A stretch of DNA of 64,000 bases, taken from assembly GCA_033398695.1 (NCBI GenBank), contig CM065815.1, forward strand, positions 10,472,501 to 10,536,500. The letters run 5' to 3'. Source of the DNA: Orobanche coerulescens. Its lineage: Eukaryota; Streptophyta; Magnoliopsida; Lamiales; Orobanchaceae. A model generated the notes under the pieces. That model made no database searches. It was not told the origin of the DNA and saw only the letters and a program-made list of their open reading frames with translations. Positions 22,607 through 33,153 of this stretch are shown piece by piece. Position numbers and translations under genes: made by a program. Within the stretch, counting starts at the first letter, position 1. Every line of letters begins with the position of its first letter.

Positions 22607-23274
22607 TGATAGGACGTCGAATGTACGCTCCCTGAAAACCCGGTTTAAAATATGGATCAATAAAGGTCCGACCTAGGTTCTTAGATAAGGAGATGACAAC
22701 CCCAAGGTCCTTTAGAAGGTCGCCGACCTCGGAGGCCCCACTTAGCTGTGACATCTGTTAGAAGGGCGCCGACCTCGGAGGCCCCCGCTGACCTATGATA
22801 TCTGATAACAGGTCGCCGACCTCAAAGGTCTCACAAATTACTGATTTGAATATGGATGAGCCGACCTAAAAACCACCGAACTCAGGAAGGTCGAACTCTT
22901 GAGAAAGAAGATCCTGACTCACCTGACAGAATCCCTAAGATCCAGGGGTTGAGAGCCCATACCTTGCCATCCCGGAGATCCAGGGATTGAGAGCCCATAC
23001 CTCGCAATCCCGGAAATCCAGGGATGGAGAATCGCAGCTTGAATCCCTGGATATCCGGGATTCTCTCTAGGAATAAGGAAAAATCTTAGATAACAAGGCA
23101 TCCTCCTCCTATAAAAGGGAGAGAGGGGGTTCCTCAAAAAGGGACACACACTCTGAGAATACAGCAGATTTTAGAGAGAGAAAGAAAAGAGAGTACTTCA
23201 TATATTTTGGGTTTTCTTAGTTAAACTTCTAAGATTAACCCGGTTCTTGGTGACCGATCAACTCGGTTACATCA
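22607..23274 (+). repeat. Element 3: 5' LTR
   Basis: Starts TGATAGGACG, ends GGTTACATCA. Contains three diverged copies of a GGTCGCCGACCTC box (22719-22825), two of a GATCCAGGG(A/G)TTGAGAGCCC unit (22938-23010), and a TATA box at 23110-23118. Confidence 0.95.
23110..23118 (+). promoter_or_regulatory. Element 3 5' LTR: TATA box
   Basis: TATAAAAGG preceded by CCTCCTCC and followed by a GAGAGAGGGGG run. Present in the 3' LTR at 32989-32997. A strong plant-type TATA motif. Confidence 0.75.
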
Positions 23275-23276
23275 AG

Positions 23277-23294
23277 TGGCGCCGTCTGTGGGAA
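23277..23294 (+). promoter_or_regulatory. Element 3: primer-binding site
   Basis: TGGCGCCGTCTGTGGGAA, two bases after the LTR end. This type of site, unlike the iMet site of elements 1, 2 and 4, is common in Tat-group elements. The tRNA was not assigned. Confidence 0.85.
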
Positions 23295-23336
23295 GTGTGA
23301 CATCGAGTCACTTTGAGTTGAGACGTGAGGTTAGTA

Positions 23337-26300
23337 ATGGCAGAAGAAATGAACCCGAAGAGAACAGGGGAGTTAATACCCAGAAATCTAGAAGAGGAAC
23401 TAGCAGCGGCGGGTGGAGAAGCGACTCTGGAGAAAACACCCGTCACCCCTGTAGAAGAAGTCGCACCAAGCACAATTACACTGACGAAGGAAGCCTTAGC
23501 CGACATAATCGCCAGTGCAATCCAGAAGAGCCGGGAGGTCGAAAAACAAAGGGTACCATGAAAAATAATACCCATCCTATCGGATGGGCCGGAAGAAATT
23601 GATCAGTAGGAGGAACATGGGGAGAGTTATCCAAAAATATGGGAGCGATCTAGGCAGGAAAAAACGCAGGATCCCTTGATATCCAGCATGCAGGACGAGC
23701 TGGAAGAGTTGCGACAGAGGGTTGCGGGGAGGGACATGGAAAGCCATCCAGGCCATCCCTTCTCAGAAGGCATACTACAGGCCGAGCTCCCGTATGGGTT
23801 TAGGGCTGTTACCTTCACCTATGATGGACTCTCATATCTTACCCGACATTTATACCGATTCGAGAACATGGCGGTACTACATAGATATTCGGATGTCGTG
23901 AGTTGCAGGGCATTCTTGGCCACACTGACAGAGTCAGCTCAGGATTGGTTCCACCAGATACCCCCTGGGTCAATCACCAGCTTCAAAACTTTCAGCTCCG
24001 CGTTCTTGACGCACTTTGCCAGCGCCAGGGCGCACCAAAAGACCTTCATGTCCTTGTTCAGTATCAAGCAATATTCTGGAGAAGCGCTGAGAGCTTATGT
24101 GACCCGATTCACGAAGGCGTGTCTGGAGGTACCCTCGTCATCAGAAGAAGTAAAAACCAGTGCCTTGACACAGGGACTGAGGCCGGGGTTGTTACGCACC
24201 TCATTAGCTAAAAAACCAGCCAGAACATACGATGAGGTATTAGCCCGATGCTCGAAGTACATCAACGTTGAGGAAACCGAGAAGGATATGGAGGAGTTGC
24301 AGGAAAAGCCCGAGGATGGGGAAAGGGGGTCCAGCAGATTGATACGACGGGAGGAGTACACCTTTCAAGGAAATTTGCCTCGGGAAGAAATGTCACGAGG
24401 AAAAACAGATCGGAAGAAGAACGATATCGTTCTAAGGCGACCAAGATTTGACCAATACAGCCCACTAACGATGAGGAGAGCCCAGGTTTTGGAAGCAGTT
24501 GAGGGTAAGATGAGCAGGGTCATCGAGTGGCCTGCATCTCGCCCTAATAGGCCCACCCAGCCGAAATCAGAGCTTTATTGTCGATTCCACAATGATTACG
24601 GGCATAAAACAGACGAATGCAAGCACCTTAAGGATGAGATCGAGAGGCTGGTCCGAGCGGGACATCTGATGGAGTTCACATATCAACAGAGAAATGGAGT
24701 TCGGAGGCAACCACCCATGCCCCAAGGGGGGGCGGGGGTGAAAAGAGAAGCTCCTCGGGGACCCGCTGCTCCCCTAGCTAAAAAAGGAGTGATCCACATG
24801 ATATCAGGGGGACCAACCGACGGAAGTTCTAATCAGGCTAGAAAAGCCCACGCACGAAAGGCTAGGTGTCATCAACTCAAGGAGGTCGCCTCTGTAGGCA
24901 GTGGGCCTATCATTCAGTTCAGCCCCATGGATTATAATGGGATACATACGCCCCACAATGATGCGCTGGTCATCACAGCGGAAATCGCCAGTTACGATGT
25001 GCAAAGGGTGTTTATCGATACGGGAAGCTCAGTAGACATCTTATTCTATGATTGTTTCAAACAGATGAACCTGGAAGTGGAATTGAGAAAGGTAGATACC
25101 GCGCTCTATGGGTTCTGTATGACCGAGGTGCAACCAGTGGGAGAAGTGGTGCTTCCAGTAGCACTAGGTCGGATGCCCCATCGGAAGGTCAAGACACTCA
25201 GATTTTTAGTGGTGGACACCAAATCGGCCTATAACGCCATTTTAGGACGACCAGGGCTCAACAAATTCGAAGCAGTAGCTTCTACCGCGCACATGAAAGT
25301 AAAATTCCCCGTAGGAGGTGAGGTGGGAGAAGTAGCAGGAGATCAGTTTGTCGCCCGTTCTTGTTATCAAACAACCGTAAAACAGGGAGTGCAGCGCGGA
25401 AAGAGGACACCCGAGCTCGGGGGTCCGGATCCGGAGTCTAAGAGGAATAAGCAATCGAAGGCACCCGAGGAAGCTGAGGAAGAAGGTGTCAAGCCCAACG
25501 AGGAGTTACTAGAAATAGAATTGGTTCCAGGAAAGCCGGAAACAAAGACTCGCATGGGGAGTCGGTTGGACGATGGAATAAAGGAAAGCCTCATCAGCAT
25601 GCTAAGAAGATTCGTGGACATTTTCGCGTTCGCAGCTGAGGATCTGGTGGGAATCAGCCCAACAGTTGCCGAACACAGGTTGAACATCGACCCCACCATA
25701 AGACCAGTAAAGCAGAAGAGGAGGCATTTCGGGCCAGAGATGGATGGGGTCATTGGGGAAGAGGTTGATAAGCTCCTCCGAGCTGGGCACATAAGGGAGA
25801 TCCAGTTTCCGGAGTGGCTATCCAATGCCGTGATGGTAGGAAAGGGCCAGGGGAAGTGGAGAATGTGCATGGACTTCCGGGACCTAAATAAAGCATGTCC
25901 CAAGGATCACTACCCATTACCCCGCATAGATCAGCTGGTGGATTCAACCTCAGGGTGCGAGTTACTCAGTATGATGGACGCTTCCCAAGGATATCATCAA
26001 ATTCCTCTCGCACCCGAGGATAGAAAGAGGGTTAGTTTTGTGGTTTCAAAGGGAACTTTTTGTTATGTACGCATGCCTTTTGGATTGAAAAATGCAGGAG
26101 CTACATATCAGAGGATGGTCGACAGAATCTTTAAATCCCAAATCGGCAGAAACATGGAGGTATACGTGGATGACATGCTAGTGAAAAGTGTGAAGGCAGG
26201 AGAACATATCAGGGACCTAGAAGAGACGTTCGATAACCTGCGCACGTACGGAATGAAGCTCAACCCATCAAAATGTTCTTTTGGAGTCAAATCGGGAAAA

Positions 26301-26480
26301 TTCCTGGGGTATGTGGTCACAGAACAAGGAATCGAGGTCAACCCGGAGAAGGTCAAGGCGGTACTGCAAATGAATCCTCCAAAAAATATAAAGGATATCC
26401 AGATACTAACGGGAAGAATAGCGGTGAGCCGTTTCATATCACGCTCGGACGAGAAGGGGTTCCCATTTTTAAACTCTTAA
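23337..26480 (+). pseudogene. gag-pol: Element 3: gag-protease-RT frame with two early stop codons
   Basis: Gag starts at ATG 23337. In-frame stops TGA (23559-23561) and TAG (23607-23609) break it, after which the same frame is open from 23676 for 934 codons. Counting from 23676: capsid-type retrotrans_gag domain at ~60-170; a zinc-finger-like CRFHNDYGHKTDEC at ~301; protease active site FIDTGSSVDI at ~445; RT from ~675 with FRDLNKACPKDHYPLPR, MPFGLKNAGATYQ and catalytic YVDDMLVKS at ~829. The frame is lost at the RT/RNase H border (26480). The wording of the zinc finger and RT is typical of Tat-group elements. The long open stretch suggests a recent insertion. Confidence 0.9.
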
Positions 26481-26925
26481 GAAAAGGGAACAAGTTCGAA
26501 TGGACCCTAAGCGCAAACGGCATTCGAAAAATTGAAAGAGTATTTGGCCGAGCCCCTACTCACCAAACCGGTACAGGAGAGGATCTTGTACTCTACTTAT
26601 CTCGTGGGAGAAGGAGCGGTGAGCTCGGTCTTGCTAAGAGAAGAAATGAATAAACAAAAGCCCATTTATTATACGAGCGAATCTTGCAAGGAGCAGAACG
26701 GAACTACTCCGATTTGGAAAAAGGCGCCGGCGTTAGTAGTTACGGCCGAGCGATTGAGGCCCTATTTCCTAGCACCGGATAAAATTGCGAACCAACTTGC
26801 CCTTGAGAGAGAGATTAGGCGACCTAATGTGTCAGTAAATGCAGTGAAGTGGGCGGTAGAAATGGGGAGTACGACATGGAATATGAGCCGAGAACGGCGA
26901 TTAAAGCTCGAGCCCTAGAGACTTT
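26440..26925 (+). pseudogene. Element 3: first RNase H (Ty3 type), frameshifted and shortened
   Basis: Pieces in two frames: KLLRKGNKFEWT at ~26470, then EYLAEPLLTKPVQ, SSVLLREEMNKQKPIYYTSE and VVTAERLRPYFLA up to ~26790. The part after that is missing by deletion, so the domain is incomplete. Confidence 0.75.
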
Positions 26926-27396
26926 ATCCAAGAGGGCCATGCCATCGCCACCAGAAGGACAGTGGCTGTTGCATGTGGATGGATCGGCGACAACCAGTGG
27001 TTCTGGGGCAGGAATAATCCTCACTACCCCGGAAGGTGAGCAATTAGAGTATGCCATAAAATTCGATTTCAGGCATCTAACAACGAGGCCGAATATGAAG
27101 CCCTGGTTAAGGGAATGCAGCTGGGAATAGACTTGGGCGCACGACGACTCATTGCTTACTCTGATTCCCAACTGGTCACACAACAGGTAGAAGGAAAATT
27201 TGAGATAAATGAAGATCGGATGAAGAAGTATGTGGAGGAAGTGAATGAGGCTGCCAAAAAACTAGGGGAATGGAAGTTAATCCATATCCCTAGGTCGGAG
27301 AATGCAAAAGCTGATTACCTAGCAAAGATGGGAAGCTCCTTAGTGGATTCTTTGCTCATGACGATACGATTCGGGAGCGGCCAAGTAGCATCATGA
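26925..27396 (+). pseudogene. Element 3: second RNase H (archaeal-type aRH)
   Basis: LHVDGSATTSGSGAGIILT (26968-27025) begins a second RNase H, with the first catalytic Asp. A one-base shift near 27072 breaks the frame within the NNEAEYEAL catalytic-Glu region. The continuation holds SDSQLVTQQVEG (27160-27195) and ENAKADYLAKMGSSL (27299-27343). A second RNase H located between RT/RH and integrase is the known hallmark of Tat elements. Confidence 0.8.
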
Positions 27397-28651
27397 AACA
27401 GGTGATGGAGATGAATGAGATGGCGGTGCGAACTCCTTTGTTGGCATACCTAAGAAGGGCAGAATTACCCAAGGAGAGACAAGAAAGAATGAAAATTGTG
27501 CGAAGAGCAGCGAGGTTCTGCTGCATTAATGATGAGCTATATAAGAGGTCCTACCTCGGGCCATACCTACGATGCATCTCGGAAGAAGAAGGGCGAAGTG
27601 TATTGGAAGAAATCCATGAAGGGTGCTACGGAGACCATACCAAAGGAAGAGCGCTGATTAGCAAAACGCTAAATTTGGTTTCTTTTGGCCGACCATGAGC
27701 AAGAAAGCAGTGGAAATGGTTAAGCGATGCCAGAAATGTCAAGTGCATGCACCCTTAATTCATATCCCAGCCGAGGATATGATCACCATGGGAGCGCCCT
27801 TTCCATTCGCCAAATGGGGAATTGATATCATGGGGCAGTTTACACCTGGCTCGGGAGGAAGAAAGTTCTTAATAGTAGCCATAGACTACTTCAGCAAATG
27901 GGTAGAAGCCGAGCCTGTGGCCACCATAACCGAGCAAAGAATCATAAGTTTCCTGTTTAACAACATTTGCTGCAGGTACGGAGCGCCCCAGATACTCATC
28001 TCAGATAATGGAACCCAATTCAATGGGAAGAGAACCCAGTCCTGGTGCGAGGGTATGCATATCAAGCAAAGGTTCGCTGCGGTTGCTCACCCGCAAGCTA
28101 ATGGGCAAGTAGAGGTAACTAACAGAACAATCTTGCAGGGGATAAAAACCCGCTTAGACAAAGTGGGAGGAGGATGGGTGGATGAACTTAGCTCGGTACT
28201 ATGGTCGTACAGGACCACACCTATATCGTCAACAGGAGAAACACCCTTCAGTATGGTCTACGGGTCCGAGGCCGTCATCCCCGAAGAAGTCGGAGAAATG
28301 TCCCATCGGGTTCGATGGTTCAACGAGGTGGAGAATGAGGAAATAATGAAGGAGGCGTTAGATACCATAGAAGAAAGGAGGGAAGCGGCAGCAGCACGAA
28401 CTGAAAGATACAAAAGCCTGACAAAAGCAGCTCATGACAAAAGAGTCAGGAAGAGACAATTCCAGGTCGGTGATTTGGTACTTAGGCGAGCTGATGCCCT
28501 CAGAAAAACAGGAAAGCTGGAGCCGAACTGGGAAGGCCCTTACAAGGTAATCCGAATTTATGCGGGAGGAGCTTACGAGCTTGAGGATATGGAGGGGCAC
28601 CTCATCAAAAGACCTTGGAACATATGTCACTTAAAAAAGTATTTTGTGTGA
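27393..28651 (+). pseudogene. pol: Element 3: integrase
   Basis: Two frames that just overlap at 27695-27698. The first (27393-27698) holds the N-terminal part with HEGCYGDHTKGR, the His pair of the HHCC domain. The second (27695-28651, 318 codons) has the Cys pair CQKCQ, then catalytic residues in GIDIMGQF, SDNGTQF and QVEVTNR, and a basic C-terminal domain with KRQFQVGDLVLRR and NWEGPYKVI. Only a small shift at ~27695 separates the two, so the integrase is nearly complete. No chromodomain follows, as expected for a Tat element. Confidence 0.88.
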
Positions 28652-28740
28652 AGAGATGTGGAAAAAAGCTTATGTTGTTTTAATGAAAGTCTATTACAAA
28701 AATATATCTCTGAATGTGTTGATCAAGTAAAACTAGAAAT

Positions 28741-29118
28741 GACATCTGAATAGGCGAAACGCCTCCAGATCCGAGTAAGGGTGAACCGCCCTCTGACATC
28801 TGAATAGGCGAAATGCCTCCAGATCCGAGTAAGGGTGAACCGCCCTCTGACATCTGAATAGGCGAAATGCCTCCAGATCCGAGTAAGGGTGAACCGCCCT
28901 CTGACATCTGAATAGGTGAAATGCCTCCAGATCCGAGTAAGGGTGAACCGCCCTCTGACATCTGAATAGGCGAAATGCCTCCAGATCCGAGTAAGGGTGA
29001 ACCGCCCTCTGACATCTGAATAGGCGAAACGCCTTCAGATCCGAGTAAGGGTGAACCGCCCTCTGACATCTGAATAGGCGAAACGCCTCCAGATCCGAAT
29101 AAGGACGAACCGACCTAT
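28741..29118 (+). repeat. Element 3: 54-bp tandem array downstream of integrase
   Basis: Seven copies start at 28741, 28795, 28849, 28903, 28957, 29011 and 29065; the last is diverged at its end. Copies differ by one or two bases. Each has a small hairpin AGGC/GCCT. As 54 is 18 codons, open frames stay open across it; on the minus strand it reads as an 18-residue repeat containing MSEGGSPLLGS (28680-29069). Confidence 0.95.
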
Positions 29119-29431
29119 GAAGCTATGACTAAGGGAAATACCCAACCTACACTAAAGATCGGTGAAAAGATTAAGTCAAACTGGTCGGATTACATTTAGG
29201 ATTTTTCGATATTTAAAAGTCGGGCCGTATCGGAAAGTAATCGTATCAAATCAAACAGGCACAAGATACATCAAGGTTACAAGCAACACCGAGCTATATC
29301 AACTTTGTTGTCATTCAACTCAAAAAAAAACCCAAAGTATATTCAACTCAAAAGTTGTCATTCAAAATAGCTGTGCCAGTACAAATAGAGTAGGGAAAAA
29401 AGAAATAGAAGAAAAATATACATTGTCTACA

Positions 29432-31931
29432 CTAAGCTACAGGCTCTGAAGACGGAGGAGGCAACGGAGGAGAAGCATCACGATCGGTCCCAACCACCTC
29501 GGGACTAGGAGTGCTGGCCTTAATAGGTGAACTGGGAGGATCAGAAGGCAGCTCCAAATCTAAGCCAGATTGCTTTATGGACTCCTCAAGGGCGTCCTTC
29601 CACCAGGCCGCCTCCGGAGATTCTTCCACGTCCCCGGACCAACCCGAAGGAACGGGAGCCCCGTCCAATGCAGCATACCGGTCCAGCTCGCCCGAAAAGC
29701 CCAATGAAGCTAGCTGCTCACGAGCACGAGTCAGAGCAAAATCAAAATATTGTGTCGCAGCTGGGGCTAGCTTAACCAGGAATGCAGTGGAATTATGATA
29801 CCGGGCCAAGAGGGCGGAACGGTAGGCCTCCAGAAAAGAGTGACCAACGTCACTAGTTAGGAATCGACGTCGGCCATCCGTCACCCCGCGCTCATAAGAC
29901 GATCCCTCGGATCTAGCCTCGGCTAGTTGAGTCTCCAGCAGGGTCACTTTTTTCGATGCCGCTCTAGCTTGAGCTTCGAGGTCGGCGACCTTCTCCAATT
30001 CAGCCTTAGCCCGTGCCTCAAGTTGAGCTATCCTTTCGGATTCGGCCCTAGCTTCCGACAACTGAGCCTCGAGCTGGCCCACCTTCTCCGTTTCAGCCGA
30101 AGACATGGTCTTCCAAAATTTCAGCTCTTGGTTTAGCTGAACATTGGCCATCTGGGCCCGCTCTAAAACCGCCTCCCGCTCAGAATCTTTCTTAAGGGCA
30201 GCATCTAAGCGATACTCCCTCTCCTGAAGCCGGGCCGAAAGATCGGAATTAGCCGACAGGGCGGCCTCCAGGTCGGCTTGCATCTGGGTGAGCTGCGAAG
30301 AAGAAGTAGCGCCGAGCTTATGATCCTCGGCGAAGGTCACAAAGGTGGTGAAGAACTGCACAAGAAGTTATATCAGGTCGGCAGAGGGTAATAATAAACA
30401 TAAAAATAACTAAAAGGGGTATGAAGGCGAAAAGGGGAATACCTTCCCAAAGTACATCATCATAGCATCAAATTTAGGGTCCTCCTCGGCGTCTCGTTAC
30501 CCCAGCTTATCCTTAGCCGGGACCATGGAGCTAAAATAAGGGAGAAATTTCTCAAACTCCTTGCAGCGGAGAAGAGTCTCCATAGCCGGACCTGGAGGAC
30601 CCGCGGTCTTCGGCCGTTTGGAAGCAGGGGAGCTAGGAGAAGAGGCCCTCGAGTGACTGAAGGCTGAGACGAGCTCGCAGAGCCTCGTCCGGTGGTCAAG
30701 GTAGGAGCCAGGTCAGATGGGAGAGTTACCCCAGACTTGGGGCGAGCAGAAACCTTCCGTTTAGCTTTGGACGAGCCCTCCGCCCTCTCCTTGGGAGGAT
30801 TCGTCGACTTAGGGACCTTCTCTTTATTTGGTTCAGCCGGCTTGGAGGCATCCGACTGGCAAGTCCGCATGAACCGATCTACAAAAAACAATACAAACGG
30901 TCAAGGAAATAGCCAAAAAGAAAAATAACAAAGATCTAAAAAGAAAATATATAGATAAAGCCTACCGATGTCAGGGATGGCCGGGTAGGGATTCGAGCTC
31001 AGCCCACAATGGAACAGAAGATCATGGAATTGCGTCAGCTGGAAAGCATTATAGGGAATGGCATTCCATTCCCGAACTTTCTCGACCCACGCAGCCCGGA
31101 TGGAACTACGCCTAGGAATAGGATCCTAGCTCGGAGTAGCCTGCGTCCATTGCGTAGGAAAGCCCCAAGAATCGGATGTGGGGAGCCGAAGGAAAAAGAA
31201 GCGGGACCTCCAGTCCTTCACATTGGAAGGGAGGTGGGTGAAGAAATGGGCGTTGTTTCGGGAAGTCAAGTAAAAAGAGCCTTTAAAACTCTTTAGCCCA
31301 AAGCAAAAATAGAAAAAGCCCAGGTCGGGTTCCTCATGTCTGTAATGACACAGCACGAGAAAACCCACCATGTAGCGAAAAGAGTTAGGAGAGAACTGGT
31401 TGAGGGGAAGATTGTATTTAACGGAGAGAGAGAGACAAGGAAGGGATGGGGTGGAAAGCGAAGACCACTGCTCACCTGATCCACAAACCAGGTAATATGA
31501 CCCGGAGGAGGATGATCAGGGGTATCGCTAGCCTGAGGTGTGACAAATTCCCACCCCGGGGGAAGCCTAAGAAACCTTATAAAACTAGCCAGCGCGGCTG
31601 GGCTAGTCCTCGATAGAGGATGGGGAGGGAGAACTCGAGTCGCCCCTACAACCGTCTGATATGAATCAGCTAGAAGGCCGGTCACAGTTACCTCGTCCAT
31701 GGGGGGAGGGGAAGGAGGATCTACAATGATTAGGGGGATGCCAGAGGGAGGGATGTCACCTAGCTCGGACCAGTCTACGTCACCTAAAGGTTCATCCCTA
31801 AGACGGAGAGAGGAACCAGTAGCTCGCCCCGACCTACCCCCCGAATCCCCATCAGAAGAGGAAAGACCCTCCAAAAAAGAGTTCACGGCCGATTCGCCGG
31901 AAATATTTTGGGAATCCGAAGCAGTCGACAT
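29432..31931 (-). pseudogene. Element 3: antisense spliced gene with gypsy-type transposon domain and coiled coil
   Basis: Runs opposite to pol, between the tandem array and the 3' LTR. Start ATG at 31931; three exons are supported: 31931-30966, 30878-30443 and 30355-29432 (stop TAG). The two introns (30965-30879 and 30442-30356, both 87 bp) have GT-AG ends, T-rich acceptors and compatible phases. Exon 1: Ser/Asp-rich start, then a domain with WFVDQVSSGLRFPPHPFL, FRYMVGFLVLCHYR and VKDWRSRFFF, resembling the 'putative gypsy type transposon' family (PF04195). Exon 2: basic, Lys/Pro/Ser-rich. Exon 3: heptad-rich coiled coil (~residues 20-170), then an acidic, Pro-rich tail. Lesions: a dinucleotide slip in the GA run near 31425-31436, TAG at 31126-31128, one shift at ~30650-30690, and TAA near 30500. 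Role unknown; antisense frames are known from Tat elements such as Grande. Confidence 0.8.
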
Positions 31932-32168
31932 AACTAAAGGAAGAAAAGGGGAGGAAGAAGAAAAGGAAAATATCTGTAAAACAAATCAAAAAGCTAAAGA
32001 GATGTTTAGATGAACATACCCATGGGATTGGGTGGAAGTTCGCTGGAGAAAGGTAGAGCAAGCGCGTCGTAGAGACAGAATCATGTGATCGCTAGTGTCG
32101 CCTGAGAATTTTCGCACCAGAGGTTGAGGGTATAAAATCGCGGAAGTGGTAAAGGGGGAAGAAGACGA

Positions 32169-32177
32169 CCTTTTATA
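32169..32177 (-). promoter_or_regulatory. Element 3: TATA box of the antisense gene
   Basis: On the minus strand TATAAAAGG, ~240 bp upstream of the antisense ATG, followed by a pyrimidine-rich stretch (CTTCTTCCCCC). The motif equals the TATA box of the element's own LTR but points the other way. Supports independent transcription; not proof. Confidence 0.6.
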
Positions 32178-32468
32178 GAAGGGAGGGTCCAAAAACCGAG
32201 AAGGATAGGGACGATCTGGAGCGTCCGATGCCCTATTCGAAGGAACGGCTGGGATTTGGCACCGTCTTAGCCGACCTATGGCAGGTCGACACCTGGCTTC
32301 GGCCATCGACGCGACGTTTGGGAGGCAGGGAAAGGAAAAGACAGGTTAATTATAGCGCACAAAGTCCGAAGAGCCTCGTTATCTGGGAACGGGAGTCCCA
32401 AGGATAATTGCGTCAAGGTCGTCCGGTTGTAAACAAATCTTACTCTACTCGGTCTTACAGCTCGACTA

Positions 32469-32485
32469 GAGTAGGGGGGACTGGT
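32469..32485 (+). promoter_or_regulatory. Element 3: polypurine tract
   Basis: AGTAGGGGGGACTGGT directly before the 3' LTR start at 32486; start site of plus-strand cDNA synthesis in such elements. Confidence 0.8.
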
Positions 32486-33153
32486 TGATAGGACGTCGAA
32501 TGTATGCTCCCTGAAAACTCGGTTTAAAATATGGATCAATAAAGGTCCGACCTAGGTTCTTAGATAAGGAGATGACAACCCCAAGGTCCTTTAGAAGGTC
32601 GCCGACCTCGGAGGCCCCACTTAGCTGTGACATCTGTTAGAAGGGCGCCGACCTCGGAGGCCCCCGCTGACCTATGATATCCGATAACAGGTCGCCGACC
32701 TCAAAGGTCTCTCAAATTACTGATTTGAATATGGATGAGCCGACCTAAAAACCACCGAACTCAGGAAGGTCGAACTCTTGAGAAAGAAGATCCTGACTCA
32801 CCTGACAGAATCCCTAAGATCCAGGGGTTGAGAGCCCATACCTTGCCATCCCGGAGATCCAGGGATTGAGAGCCCATACCTCGCAATCCCGGAAATCCAG
32901 GGATGGAGAATCGCAGCTTGAATCCCTGTATATCCGGGATTCTCTCTAGGAATCAGGAAAAATCTTAGATAACAAGGCATCCTCCTCCTATAAAAGGGAG
33001 AGAGGGGGTTCCTCAAAAAGGGACACACACTCTCAGAATACAGCAGATTTTAGAGAGAGAAAGAAAAGAGAGTACTTCATATATTTTGGGTTTTCTTAGT
33101 TAAACTTCTAAGATTAACCCGGTTCTTGGTGACCGATCAGCTCGGTTACATCA
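32486..33153 (+). repeat. Element 3: 3' LTR
   Basis: 668 bp, same length as the 5' copy. Differences seen by eye include GTATGCTCC for GTACGCTCC, AAACTCGG for AAACCCGG and CTGTATATCC for CTGGATATCC. Followed by CATGG. Confidence 0.95.

Larger units (their letters stand above)
22607..33153 (+). mobile_element. Element 3: Tat-lineage Ty3/gypsy retrotransposon carrying an antisense gene
   Basis: LTRs at 22607-23274 and 32486-33153 (668 bp each) begin TGATAGG and end ACATCA. About eight substitutions separate them by eye (~1.2%). Perfect target duplication CATGG at 22602-22606 and 33154-33158. Primer site TGGCGCCGTCTGTGGGAA at 23277 and purine tract AGTAGGGGGGA before the 3' LTR. The order is gag, protease, RT, RNase H, a second RNase H, integrase, a 54-bp tandem array, then a minus-strand gene. 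The second RNase H, large 3' region and antisense frames mark the Tat group. Coding parts have stops and frameshifts. It is inserted in the LTR of element 0. Confidence 0.95.

Noticed and set aside
31976..32019. Short 5'-leader intron of the antisense gene (GTATGT...TTTTACAG)
   Set aside because: It would be under 50 bp, shorter than plant introns normally are; a longer donor could not be chosen.
32128..32136. TATAAAA-like motif on the plus strand inside element 3
   Set aside because: No plus-strand gene follows; it is next to the minus-strand promoter region and probably chance.
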